Positions 7,762 to 15,512 are shown, numbered from the stretch's first letter. The stretch: 32,434 nt of DNA from Planctomycetota bacterium (GCA_029259795.1 JAJDEM010000406.1:1-32434), one strand, 5' to 3'. Made by a program: numbers and translations. Notes: generated by a model not told the origin, from the sequence alone.

Positions 7762-8112
7762 ATGAGCACGACGTTCTTCTGGAAGAGTACCTGAAGCTCC
7801 TGCCGTGAGCCGCGAGCGCTGGTCCAGCAGCTCGCGCCCGACGCCGTGGAGCGCAACTTCGCAAAGCTCCCGCTGACCCGCAAGGAAGTGGAGTTGATCC
7901 TCAAGGCCGCGCCTTCGATCGAGGCCGTCATGAACACGCGCCACAAGATCGTGAAGGCCAACGGCTGGAAGGATCGCAGCCCCACCCAGAAGGCGTTCGT
8001 GGCCGCGGCCGTCGAGGAGAACAAGCTGCTTCGCCGCCCCATCCTCGTCGCCCATGGCAAGGTCGTCGTGGGCCGCGACCTCGACGGGATTCGCGCGCTG
8101 CTCGAGGGCTAG
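7762..8112 (+). CDS. ArsC/Spx-like thioredoxin-fold protein, candidate selenoprotein (TGA = Sec at codon 11)
   Basis: A single frame from ATG 7762 to TAG 8112 gives 116 residues, with one in-frame TGA at 7792-7794. Reading it as selenocysteine gives MSTTFFWKSTU then SSCREPRALV: the ArsC/Spx CxxC site (Spx has CTSCRKAR) with U at position 11 and Cys at 14. The rest fits the family: short second strand (VERNFAKLPLT), a helical middle (NTRHKIVKANGW) and the conserved LLRRPILV near residues 89-96, followed by a GKVVVGRD turn. Total length is typical for the family (about 115). Downstream of the TGA is a SECIS-like hairpin (7811-7836). The likely role is thiol/selenol redox chemistry, arsenate reduction or another oxidoreductase; the substrate is unknown. 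If TGA were a plain stop, only a GTG-start fragment (7846-8112) lacking the active site would remain. No sel genes lie in the window. Confidence 0.78.
7811..7836 (+). promoter_or_regulatory. Candidate bacterial SECIS element
   Basis: The 7-bp perfect stem CGCGAGC (7811-7817) with GCTCGCG (7830-7836) is extended by GCT/AGC (7818-7820 with 7826-7828). The apical loop GGTCC (7821-7825) is there, with one unpaired A (7829). The GGUC in the loop is the same as in the E. coli fdhF SECIS, where G and U contact SelB. The loop begins 26 nt after the TGA, within the 16-37 nt range used for bacterial SECIS prediction. Confidence 0.7.
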
Positions 8113-8183
8113 CGATCGGCGGGCGCAGGTTCAGGGCTCGGCCGGCCAGTACGGATTCTGCGCTGGGTGCCACTCCTGAGTGC

Positions 8184-8189
8184 TAAACT
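8184..8189 (+). promoter_or_regulatory. Putative -10 box (TAAACT) for the desaturase gene
   Basis: TAAACT in the context GCTAAACTCCG mirrors the box before the ArsC-like gene. Transcription from here would start near 8196, which excludes the in-frame GTG at 8180 as a start codon. Confidence 0.45.
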
Positions 8190-8224
8190 CCGGCGCAACC
8201 GCTATCTGCCCCCCACTGCCTTGG

Positions 8225-9208
8225 ATGCTCCCCTTCATGACCACCGCCGTCGGCCACGAGAAGATCAACAAGACCAACGCGATCTTCCTCCTGGTGGCCC
8301 ACCTCGCCGCTGTCGGCTCCGTCGTCTGGATGGCCACCGGCCACTTCAGCTGGTGGACGCTGGGCCTCGCCATCCTCTACTTCGAGCTCTGCAGCATCTC
8401 GATCACCGCGGGCTACCACCGGCTCTTCTCGCATCGCGCCTACAAGGCCAAGAGCTGGTGGCGCGCGCTTCTGTTGATCTTCGGCGCAGCAAGCGTCCAG
8501 AACTCGGCCCTCGCGTGGTCCAAGGATCACCGCCGCCACCACACCTTTGTCGACACCGACAAGGATCCCTACAACGCGAAGCGCGGCTTCTGGTGGTCAC
8601 ACATTGCGTGGGTCTACCACGAGGCCGACGAGTACGACGACGGACCCCGTGTCACGGACCTGGAGAACGATCCGCTCGTGATGTGGCAGCACAGGAACTA
8701 CGTGCTCATCGCCATCGTCTCGACGGTGGTCGTTCCGGGGCTCCTCGGGCTGCTCTGGGGCGACCCGCTCGGGGCCATCCTGGCCGTCGGCTTCTTGCGG
8801 CTGGTCGTCCAGTGGCACTCGACCTTCACGATCAACTCCCTCGCGCACATCGTCGGCACCCAGCCGTACTCGACGCGCAACACCTCACGCGACTCGGGGT
8901 TGATCGCCCTGGTCTCCTGGGGTGAGGGCTATCACAACTTCCACCACCGCTTCCAGGCCGACTATCGCAACGGTGTGCGCTGGTGGCAGTTCGATCCGAC
9001 GAAGTGGATGCTCTGGACGCTCCAGAAGGTCGGCGTCACGTTCGACCTGCGGCGCACGCCGCGGGAGACGATCCTCAAGGCGCTCGCCAACCCGCGCACC
9101 TTCGACGATGACGCCCCCGCGAGCACGCCGCCTGACGACATGACCCCAGGCGATGCGGCCTCGAGCGACGCGGCCTCCGGCCCCGTTGCGGTAGCCGCAG
9201 GTTCGTAG
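8225..9208 (+). CDS. Acyl-CoA delta-9-type fatty acid desaturase (integral membrane)
   Basis: A 327-residue membrane desaturase; ATG 8225 and ATG 8237 (323 residues, MTTAVGHEK) are both possible and neither has a clear SD. The three diiron histidine boxes are present. Counted from ATG 8237 they are HRLFSH (61-66), HRRHH (98-102) and HNFHH (233-237), flanked by hydrophobic segments at about 13-55, 75-90 and 155-190. These are diagnostic of stearoyl-CoA desaturase-type enzymes, which introduce a double bond into saturated acyl chains using O2 and an external electron donor. No fused cytochrome b5 domain is seen. The C-terminal 40 residues are Asp/Ala/Ser/Pro-rich and look disordered. It is monocistronic. 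The role is membrane lipid unsaturation; regiospecificity is inferred from family only. Confidence 0.92.
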   Translation: MLPFMTTAVGHEKINKTNAIFLLVAHLAAVGSVVWMATGHFSWWTLGLAILYFELCSISITAGYHRLFSHRAYKAKSWWRALLLIFGAASVQNSALAWSKDHRRHHTFVDTDKDPYNAKRGFWWSHIAWVYHEADEYDDGPRVTDLENDPLVMWQHRNYVLIAIVSTVVVPGLLGLLWGDPLGAILAVGFLRLVVQWHSTFTINSLAHIVGTQPYSTRNTSRDSGLIALVSWGEGYHNFHHRFQADYRNGVRWWQFDPTKWMLWTLQKVGVTFDLRRTPRETILKALANPRTFDDDAPASTPPDDMTPGDAASSDAASGPVAVAAGS

Positions 9209-9303
9209 CCTAGCCCCGCGCACGCGGTCGGCTCCCACGCGGTAGGCCCCCCACAGAAGACCCGCTCGCAGAAGGCACGGCCTGCGCGGGCTCCATCCCC
9301 GCA

Positions 9304-9309
9304 TACGAT
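9304..9309 (+). promoter_or_regulatory. Putative -10 box (TACGAT) of a leaderless transcript
   Basis: TACGAT ends 6 nt before the ATG at 9316. No Shine-Dalgarno sequence fits between them. Confidence 0.4.
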
Positions 9310-9315
9310 TCAGCG

Positions 9316-11064
9316 ATGGGTTCCTGTCGGCATCTGAGGCTCTGTCCCCTCCTGCTCGCGAGCGGACTGCTTCTCGGCGCACTCCTGGGCGGCGGCCCCG
9401 CTGTGAGCGACGCGGCCGAGCCCAAAGACAAGGCCAAGGTCCAGAAGGCGTTCAACGACCTCTATCCCGTCACGTTTCGCGCGGCGGTGAACGCCGCCCT
9501 CGAGAAGGGCTGTCGCTGGCTGCTCGCCTCCCAGCGGGGCGATGGATCCTTCAACTTCTTCACACACCACCGCGCCTACCCGCTGGGGTCCTCGGCGCTG
9601 GCGACGCTGACGCTGCTCAAGTGCGGCATCCCGCGGGACCATCCGAAGATCGTCAAGGCGTTCGCCTACTTGCGGAAGCTCCCCCTCCGCCGCGTCTACT
9701 CGGCGAGCGTGCTGCTCATGGCACTCGATGCGAAGTACGCCCCGGCCCGCGATCCGTTCGCCGTCGAAAACATCGACCGCTATGGCCTGCGCGTGGGCAA
9801 GGACCCCTGCCGCCAAGAGATCACCCCAGACGACCTCGCCTGGATGAAGGAGGCGGTTGCCTTCCTGCTGGAACATCAGCGGGCCAATGGCACCTGGCGC
9901 TATCCCGACGGCGGCTTCGATCTCTCGAACACCCAGTTCGCCCTGCTCGGACTGCACGCCGCGACGCGCTGCGGTGCCAAGGTGAAGCAGGCGGTCTGGC
10001 TCGACGCCTTGCGCTTCTGCCTCGACTTCCAGGAGAAGGAAGGCGAGGCCGTCATGTACAAGGCGAACGAAGTGCGCGGGCGCTATCGCTTCGAGTGGAC
10101 CGAGCGAGCCCTCTCGCGCGGCTTCCGGTACGGGCTGAACTCCGCGCGTCCCACGGCCTCGATGACCACCGCCGGCCTCACGTGCTTGGTCGTCTGCCAG
10201 AACCGCCTGTGGCGCACGCGCGGCTTCAGCGGTCAGCTGCGCGCCGACACCCGCCGCGGTGTTCGCGATGCCATGGCTTGGCTGCAGCAGAACTTCAGCC
10301 CGTCGAGCAACCCCGCTGGCGACAGCGCCTGGACGTTCTACTACCTCTACGGCCTCGAGCGCGCGGGCGTCCTGGGTCGCTACCGCTTCCTCGGCACCCA
10401 CGATTGGTACAAGGAAGGCGCGGAGTTCCTGCTCACCCGGCAGCACGGCGCCGGCTACTGGATCACCCACCACCACTGGGAGGGCAGCTGCTTCGCGCTG
10501 CTCTTCCTCAAGCGTGCCACCTCCCGGATGCGCGCTCCCGTCTTCACCCCGCGCGGCGGCGAAGACGGCCAGATGCCGGGCACAGACGCGCGGCCAGACG
10601 TCCGCCCTGCGCCGACCGACATCGACCCCAAGACGAAGACCCAGCGCGCCGTGGCAGTTGCTCGGGCCATCCGCGCGCTGGAGGGGCGCGACATCGACGC
10701 CGCCTTCCTGGGCGCGAAGCGCCTGGGTCGGCTGGGTCTGCTGCGCGCCGAAGCCCCCCTCCTCAAGGCACTCCGGGTCCACGGCGACCCCGACGTGCGG
10801 ACCGCCGCCGCCCAGGCGCTGGGCCGGCTGCGCTCGGCCGGCGCCGTCCCCGCCCTGCTCCAGGCGCTGACCGACCAGGACGTCATGGTGCGCTACGCCG
10901 CCGAGACCTCCTTGCGCCAGGTCACGCGCTTCAAGCCGAAGGCCACGCTGCGCGGGGCGACGGGCCACGCGGATCGCGTCCGCCTGCAGAAGGTCTGGCG
11001 GACCTGGTGGGGCGATAACGAGGAAGCAACCCGCGCACGCCTGAAGCAGCCCAAGGGTGTGTAG
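9316..11064 (+). CDS. Exported squalene-cyclase-like repeat protein with C-terminal HEAT repeats
   Basis: This 582-residue protein has a signal peptide (MGSCRHLRLCPLLLASGLLL, cleavage near DAA-EPK, residue 35). Residues about 55-410 form prenyltransferase/squalene-cyclase-type helical repeats, with LLASQRGDGSF, LEHQRANGTWRYPDGGF and LTRQHGAGYWITHHHW as QW-like signatures. A Pro-rich linker (about 420-445) leads to HEAT-like repeats (about 455-545), including LLKALRVHGDPDVRTAAAQA then LGRLRSAGAVPALLQAL. The C-terminus VWRTWWGDNEE resembles tails of other HEAT proteins of this group. No cyclase DxDD motif is visible, so a protein- or polymer-binding scaffold is more likely than an enzyme. It is a third paralogue of the fold found at 2620 and 3746 but not in their operon. 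Confidence 0.8.
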   Translation: MGSCRHLRLCPLLLASGLLLGALLGGGPAVSDAAEPKDKAKVQKAFNDLYPVTFRAAVNAALEKGCRWLLASQRGDGSFNFFTHHRAYPLGSSALATLTLLKCGIPRDHPKIVKAFAYLRKLPLRRVYSASVLLMALDAKYAPARDPFAVENIDRYGLRVGKDPCRQEITPDDLAWMKEAVAFLLEHQRANGTWRYPDGGFDLSNTQFALLGLHAATRCGAKVKQAVWLDALRFCLDFQEKEGEAVMYKANEVRGRYRFEWTERALSRGFRYGLNSARPTASMTTAGLTCLVVCQNRLWRTRGFSGQLRADTRRGVRDAMAWLQQNFSPSSNPAGDSAWTFYYLYGLERAGVLGRYRFLGTHDWYKEGAEFLLTRQHGAGYWITHHHWEGSCFALLFLKRATSRMRAPVFTPRGGEDGQMPGTDARPDVRPAPTDIDPKTKTQRAVAVARAIRALEGRDIDAAFLGAKRLGRLGLLRAEAPLLKALRVHGDPDVRTAAAQALGRLRSAGAVPALLQALTDQDVMVRYAAETSLRQVTRFKPKATLRGATGHADRVRLQKVWRTWWGDNEEATRARLKQPKGV

Positions 11065-11537
11065 CGGACACCCACGGAACATGGCGGCGCAGGGAGGCGT
11101 CCACTCCCGCGAGGGACCCCGATGAACTACGCCAAGACCATCTTCCACGCCAACGCCTCCACGACCTGCCCCATGGGCACGCGCTACGCGGCACCGGTCC
11201 TTGGTCGAGCCGTCGCATGGATGCCGGCGTCGAGCATCCGTCCCACGCTTCGAGAGCTACGCGTTTGTCGCGATGGGGTTGCGGGCGCCACGTACGCCCA
11301 GCGCCCGGGCGCCTAGCACCCCGCGCGCCCGACGAGCCGGTCGGCTCATCACACCCTCTCCGAGAGCCCCCTCCCCGAGAACGCCCTGACCGGCAGCCTC
11401 TCAACGTGTGAGCCGAGCCCGCCGTCGGCCGCACTCGCCTACGCCGGCCTCCGGCGTCAGCGCTGGGCAGCAGCACCGGGTTTCGAGCGTCCGATGCTGC
11501 CCGTCTTCCGCTACACCTCTCTTTCCCCGGATCCGCC
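11065..11537 (+). other. Intergenic region with hairpins and a possible gene remnant
   Basis: No convincing full gene is seen in these 473 nt. At its left edge, a hairpin with 6-bp arms (11055-11060 and 11068-11073) spans the stop codon of the upstream gene. Further hairpins lie at 11331-11350 (GACGAGCC/GGCTCATC) and 11441-11457 (ACGCCGG/CCGGCGT, loop CCT). None has a T-run. An ATG at 11122 with GAGGGA 5 nt upstream opens about 22 codons with strict G/C third positions (MNYAKTIFHANASTTCPMGT). After that the codon pattern breaks down, although the frame stays open to 11316; this could be a decayed gene or chance. CTACACC at 11511-11517 may belong to the ABC operon promoter. Confidence 0.4.
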
Positions 11538-13337
11538 ATGAGTTCCCCTCGTCCCGACATTCCTGAAGTCAACAGCGCGAAGACGATCCGTCGGCTGGTC
11601 GGACGCTTCCGTCCTGTCTGGATCGGCGCGGGCATCGTGTTCGCCCTACTGATGATTCGAAGTGCCGTGGAGATCGTCTACCCACGGCTCATCGCCAAGA
11701 ACATCGACGCCCTCGTCGAGCGTTACGGCAGTGGCGGCGAGCTGCCCGATCACTACATCCTGCTGCTGTGGGCGTTGGTTGGCGTCATCGCGCTACGAGC
11801 AGCGGCCTGGTACGCCTCCGGCGTCATGGCCGCTCGCGTGGGCATGGCCGCAGAGAACCAGCTCCGCTCCGATCTCTTCCACCGGCTGATGCGCTTGCGC
11901 TTCACCTACCACGACGCGAATCGCAGCGGCGCCACGATCGTGCGCGCGCTCCGCGACATGGAGAAGACCCGCCACTTCTACCGGGAGGTCTGGTTCGGCT
12001 ACCTCGAGATCGGCCTATTGCTCGTCGCCGTCGGCGCGGCGAGCTTCGCGTCGCACTGGAGCTACGGACTCGTCGTCCTGCTCACCTTCGGTCCGGGAAT
12101 CCTCGGTTCGCTCGTCATCGGCGGCCGCGTCGCTGCGCTCGACCGCACGGTGAGCGAGGACTACGACGATGTGACCTCCGCACTACAGGAGAACGTCGCG
12201 GGCGCTCGCGTCGTGCGCGCGTTCGGACGCGAAGGCCAGGAGGTCAAGCGCTTCGGCAGCCGCATGGACGCCCTGCGCGGCAGCTGGCTCGACCTCGAGC
12301 GCTACTGGACCGGCACGCTGGTCATCCTGCACCACATGTTCGGCCTTGCCGCCCCGGCGGTCCTGGCCGTCGGTGTCTGGCGGATCAGCCAGGGCGCTGG
12401 CGGCGTGGGTGAGGTGACGGCCGTGCTGCTCTACTGCCGCACGGTGAGCCACCGCCTGCGGCCCCTGACACGTATGGTGATTCTCGGCCAACAGGCAACC
12501 GCCAGCGCCAGCCGCGTGTTCGAGGTGCTCGACGAGACCGATCTCATCACTGCCTCGGCCGTCCCCGCGACGCTACCGGCCGCGGTGCCGGGAGCCAGCG
12601 GCGCCCTCTCGATCCAGGACGTGCACTTCGCCCACGGCGAGGAGCACCCCGTACTGAAGGGCGTTTCCCTGGAGTTGCCCGCGGGCTCCTCGCTCGGGCT
12701 GATCGGTCCCACCGGTGCCGGCAAGAGCACGCTGGTGCAGCTGCTTCCGCGGTTCTACGACCCCGACGAGGGCTGCATCACGCTGGATGGCATCGACATC
12801 CGCGACTTGAATCACCACGCGCTGCGCTCGGCCATCGGCGTGGTGTTCCAGGAGGCGTTCCTGTTCTCGGGAACCGTTGCCGAGAACATCGCCTACGGCC
12901 GGCCGGGGATCTCCCAGGCGGAGATCGAGCGCTGCGTCGAGCTCGCTGCGGCTGGGGACTTCGTACGCGGGCTGCCCGAGGGCTTCGACACCATGGTCGG
13001 CGAACGCGGCGTGAGCCTCTCCGGAGGCCAGCGCCAGCGCCTGACGATCGCGCGGGCCCTGGCCATGAACCCACGCGTCCTCGTCTTCGATGACGCGACG
13101 GCCAGCGTCGACGCCGTCACCGAGAAGCGTCTGTTCGACGGCATCCGTGCTGCCAGCGAGGGCCGCACCACGCTGGTGATCAGCCAGCGGGTGACGTCCG
13201 TGCGCTGGTGTGACCGCATCGCCGTCCTCGACGACGGCGTCGTCACCGCGGTCGGAACCCACGAGGAACTCCTCGCCCAGAGCCCGCTCTACCGGGAGAT
13301 CTTCAGCCACCAGCAGCTCACGGGAGCCGCACTATGA
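11538..13337 (+). CDS. ABC exporter half-transporter, subunit with degenerate nucleotide site
   Basis: This 599-residue half-transporter has an N-terminal six-helix transmembrane domain (about residues 25-320) and a C-terminal ATPase. Walker A is GPTGAGKST (390-398), the Q-loop is VVFQEAF and the signature LSGGQRQRL (494-502) is canonical. However, the catalytic Glu after Walker B is Asp (LVFDDATAS, Asp519) and the switch His is Gln (ISQRVTSV, Gln550). This is the pattern of the non-catalytic site in heterodimeric exporters such as TM287/288 or BmrCD. Its stop overlaps the start of the next gene as ATGA, so the two subunits are translated together. The cargo is probably a lipid or lipophilic drug; this cannot be read from sequence. 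A short SD (GGA) is the only ribosome signal. Confidence 0.92.
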   Translation: MSSPRPDIPEVNSAKTIRRLVGRFRPVWIGAGIVFALLMIRSAVEIVYPRLIAKNIDALVERYGSGGELPDHYILLLWALVGVIALRAAAWYASGVMAARVGMAAENQLRSDLFHRLMRLRFTYHDANRSGATIVRALRDMEKTRHFYREVWFGYLEIGLLLVAVGAASFASHWSYGLVVLLTFGPGILGSLVIGGRVAALDRTVSEDYDDVTSALQENVAGARVVRAFGREGQEVKRFGSRMDALRGSWLDLERYWTGTLVILHHMFGLAAPAVLAVGVWRISQGAGGVGEVTAVLLYCRTVSHRLRPLTRMVILGQQATASASRVFEVLDETDLITASAVPATLPAAVPGASGALSIQDVHFAHGEEHPVLKGVSLELPAGSSLGLIGPTGAGKSTLVQLLPRFYDPDEGCITLDGIDIRDLNHHALRSAIGVVFQEAFLFSGTVAENIAYGRPGISQAEIERCVELAAAGDFVRGLPEGFDTMVGERGVSLSGGQRQRLTIARALAMNPRVLVFDDATASVDAVTEKRLFDGIRAASEGRTTLVISQRVTSVRWCDRIAVLDDGVVTAVGTHEELLAQSPLYREIFSHQQLTGAAL

Positions 13338-15115
13338 ATCACGAAATCGCCATCGAGGAGGAGTTCGCCCGTGCGTCGCTCAAGCGCGCCACGTGGGGTC
13401 GTCTCTTCGCCTACTTCAAGCCACACCGCAAGGCCCTCTTCATCGCGCTCTCGCTGGAGGCGACATGGGTCTTGAGCATGTTGCTCGAGCCGCACCTCAT
13501 CAAGCTTGCGCTGAACGGTCCGCTCCCGGCGGGCCACGTCAGCGAGACGCTCGTGCTGCTCGGATGGATCGTGCTCAACATCCTCGGGCGGGCCGCGTTG
13601 ACCCGGTTCGAGCTGCGGATCTCCACGCGGGTCGGCGTGAACGTCCAGGATGCCATCCGGCGCGATGTGTTCGATCACGTCCAGCGCCTGAGCATGCGCT
13701 ACTTCGACCGCACCAAGCAGGGGCGGATCATCGCGCGGGCCGATCGCGACGTGGACACCCTCGAGCACCTGATCTTCTGGGGCCCCATCCTCTGCACGAT
13801 GATGCTGCTGAGCCTCTCCCTGGGCACGATCTGGCTGTTCGCCGTCAACCCGAGCCTGGCGGTCTGGGTCATTGCGGCCTTGCCCTTCGTCTGGATCACG
13901 ACGCGGATCTTCCACGCCATCGGGTTCCCGGCCTACCGGCGGGTGCGCGAGGCGAGTTCAAACATCGCGTCCCACGTAGCCGAGAGCATCACGGGCGTGC
14001 GCGTCGTGCAGGCGTTCAACGCGGAGGCGCGCGCCGACCAGGAGCTGACGGCGCGCAATGGGATCTACCGGGCGGCGGTCATGCGCGGCGCGAAGATCGC
14101 CTCGGCGTACATCCCCAGCCTGACCGTGAGCTTCCATGGCGTCACGGTCCTGCTGCTCCTCTTCGGCGGCCATGCGGTCCTCGAGGGCTCGATGCAGGTC
14201 GGGGATCTGGTGCAGTTCGTCCTGCTGCTCGGGTTCGTCCTCGGCCCCATCGAGGGGCTCGGCGGGCTCTACAACGAGTGCCTCGTCGCGGGCGCCGCCG
14301 CCGAGCGGATCTTCCTCCTCCTCGACACCGAGCCGGAGGTGCAGGACCGGGGCGACGCGGTGGATCCGGGACGCCTGCGCGGGGAGATCGAGTTCGATGA
14401 TGTGTCTTTCTCCTACGACCCCGAGGGCAAGGAAGGCCGTCAGCTCGAGCACGTGAGCTTCCGCGTGGCGCCGGGCGAGACCGTCGCCTTGGTAGGCCAC
14501 ACGGGTGCGGGCAAGACATCGGTGATCAACCTCTTGGCGCGCTTCTACGAGGCGCAGGAAGGCGAGGTTCGCATCGACGGGATCGACGTCCGTCGCTTGA
14601 CGCTCGACGCGCTGCACCGGCAGACTGGCATCGTGCTGCAGTCGAACTTCCTGTTCGGCGGGAGCGTGCTGGAGAACCTGAGGTTCGTGCACCCGGGCCT
14701 GACCGAGGAGGAGGCCATTGCCGGGTTCGAGGCCCTGGGCTGCACCCCGGTGTTGGCACAGTTCACCGACGGCGTCCTCACCGACGTCGGAGAGCGCGGC
14801 GCCAACCTGTCCGAGGGCGAGCGACAGATCGTGTGCTTCGTGCGCGCGCTGCTCTCCGAGCCGGCGCTCCTGATCCTGGACGAGGCAACGAGCGCCGTCG
14901 ATACCCGCACCGAGGCGCTGATCCTCAGGGCGCTGGAAGTCCTGTCGTCGCGGCAGACGACCGTCGTCATCGCACACCGCCTCTCCACCATCAAGCATGC
15001 GGACCGCATCCTGGTCATGGCGGACGGGCGCGTCGTCGAGGAAGGCACGCATGTCTCGTTGCTCGCCGACGGAGGCACATACGCCGCGCTCTACGCGGAG
15101 TACGGGGCGGACTAG
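13334..15115 (+). CDS. ABC exporter half-transporter, subunit with catalytic Walker B and degenerate signature
   Basis: This 593-residue partner of the preceding subunit overlaps it by 4 nt (ATGA). A cytosolic N-terminal stretch (MNHEIAIEEEFARASLKRA) precedes six transmembrane helices (about 35-320) and an ATPase domain. Walker A is GHTGAGKTS (388-396), Walker B is LLILDEATSAVD with catalytic Glu517, and the switch His548 (AHRLSTI) is intact. The signature motif is altered to LSEGERQ (492-498). This altered signature pairs with the degenerate Walker B/switch of the partner, while the canonical LSGGQ of the partner pairs with this subunit's active site. Together they form one consensus and one degenerate ATP site. 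The stop TAG lies within the CTAG at the edge of the MITE-like element. Confidence 0.93.
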   Translation: MNHEIAIEEEFARASLKRATWGRLFAYFKPHRKALFIALSLEATWVLSMLLEPHLIKLALNGPLPAGHVSETLVLLGWIVLNILGRAALTRFELRISTRVGVNVQDAIRRDVFDHVQRLSMRYFDRTKQGRIIARADRDVDTLEHLIFWGPILCTMMLLSLSLGTIWLFAVNPSLAVWVIAALPFVWITTRIFHAIGFPAYRRVREASSNIASHVAESITGVRVVQAFNAEARADQELTARNGIYRAAVMRGAKIASAYIPSLTVSFHGVTVLLLLFGGHAVLEGSMQVGDLVQFVLLLGFVLGPIEGLGGLYNECLVAGAAAERIFLLLDTEPEVQDRGDAVDPGRLRGEIEFDDVSFSYDPEGKEGRQLEHVSFRVAPGETVALVGHTGAGKTSVINLLARFYEAQEGEVRIDGIDVRRLTLDALHRQTGIVLQSNFLFGGSVLENLRFVHPGLTEEEAIAGFEALGCTPVLAQFTDGVLTDVGERGANLSEGERQIVCFVRALLSEPALLILDEATSAVDTRTEALILRALEVLSSRQTTVVIAHRLSTIKHADRILVMADGRVVEEGTHVSLLADGGTYAALYAEYGAD

Positions 15116-15231
15116 GGCCTGTCTGAAAAGCCCACCTGCTGCGCCGGTGTGTTCGCAGACGCACCCTCGGCACGACCGACGGGGCGCGAGCAGCCGCGCC
15201 TGCAGGGGGATGCGCTGGAGACAGGCCCTAG
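15112..15231 (+). mobile_element. MITE-like element with perfect 13-bp inverted ends including CTAG duplication
   Basis: CTAGGGCCTGTCT (15112-15124) is repeated inverted and perfectly at 15219-15231. The ends resemble IS5-family termini (GGCCTGTCTGAAAAG reading inward), and CTAG fits the YTAR target duplication of the IS427 subgroup. The 120 bp contain no open frame of note, as expected for a non-autonomous MITE. The flanking CTAG copies hold the stop codons of the two convergent genes. No second copy exists in the window, so mobility is not proven. Confidence 0.55.
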
Positions 15232-15512
15232 AACAGGATGTCGAAGCCCAGGCCCTGCGGGGCCAGCGCCTCGTCGCTCACGTCGACGCGTTCGACATGG
15301 GCGCGGGGCGGTCCCCGCCGGAGCCATTGCTCGAGTCGCCCCACGGCCTCGCGGGAACCCTGCGCGCTCAGCTCCACCCCGCCACCGAGGAGGTTGCGGA
15401 CCCAACCCGAGATGCCGAGGGCCTGCGCCTCGCGCTGGGTGGACGCGCGGAACCAGACCCCTTGGACCCGGCCCGAGACGCGACAGTGGATGCGGCGGCG
15501 ATCGTCTCCCAT
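15228..15512 (-). CDS. acyP: Acylphosphatase
   Basis: A 94-residue cytosolic enzyme of typical length. The family signature GRVQGVWFR carries the phosphate-binding Arg (residue 22), and GWVRN supplies the catalytic Asn (residue 40). The ferredoxin-like fold continues through the VELSAQG strand and the closing GFDILF strand. It hydrolyses acyl phosphates such as acetyl phosphate or 1,3-bisphosphoglycerate. ATG 15512 has no SD but a TACGCT box 8 nt upstream, so the mRNA may be leaderless. Its stop lies in the CTAG at the right end of the MITE-like element. It is not in an operon. Confidence 0.93.
   Translation of the reverse strand: MGDDRRRIHCRVSGRVQGVWFRASTQREAQALGISGWVRNLLGGGVELSAQGSREAVGRLEQWLRRGPPRAHVERVDVSDEALAPQGLGFDILF

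Noticed and set aside
7762-7794. TGA as a frameshift or recoded stop in an alternative genetic code
   Set aside because: Both sides of the TGA are in the same frame, so no shift is needed, and several other genes use TGA as a normal stop.
7846-8112. GTG-start 88-residue ORF as the complete ArsC-like gene
   Set aside because: The same frame continues upstream through CREPR to a promoter-linked ATG, broken only by the TGA. A start at the GTG would drop the active site and first strand.
9310-11148. 612-residue minus-strand ORF opposite the repeat/HEAT protein
   Set aside because: Antisense shadow of a gene with a signal peptide, domain motifs and proper codon bias.
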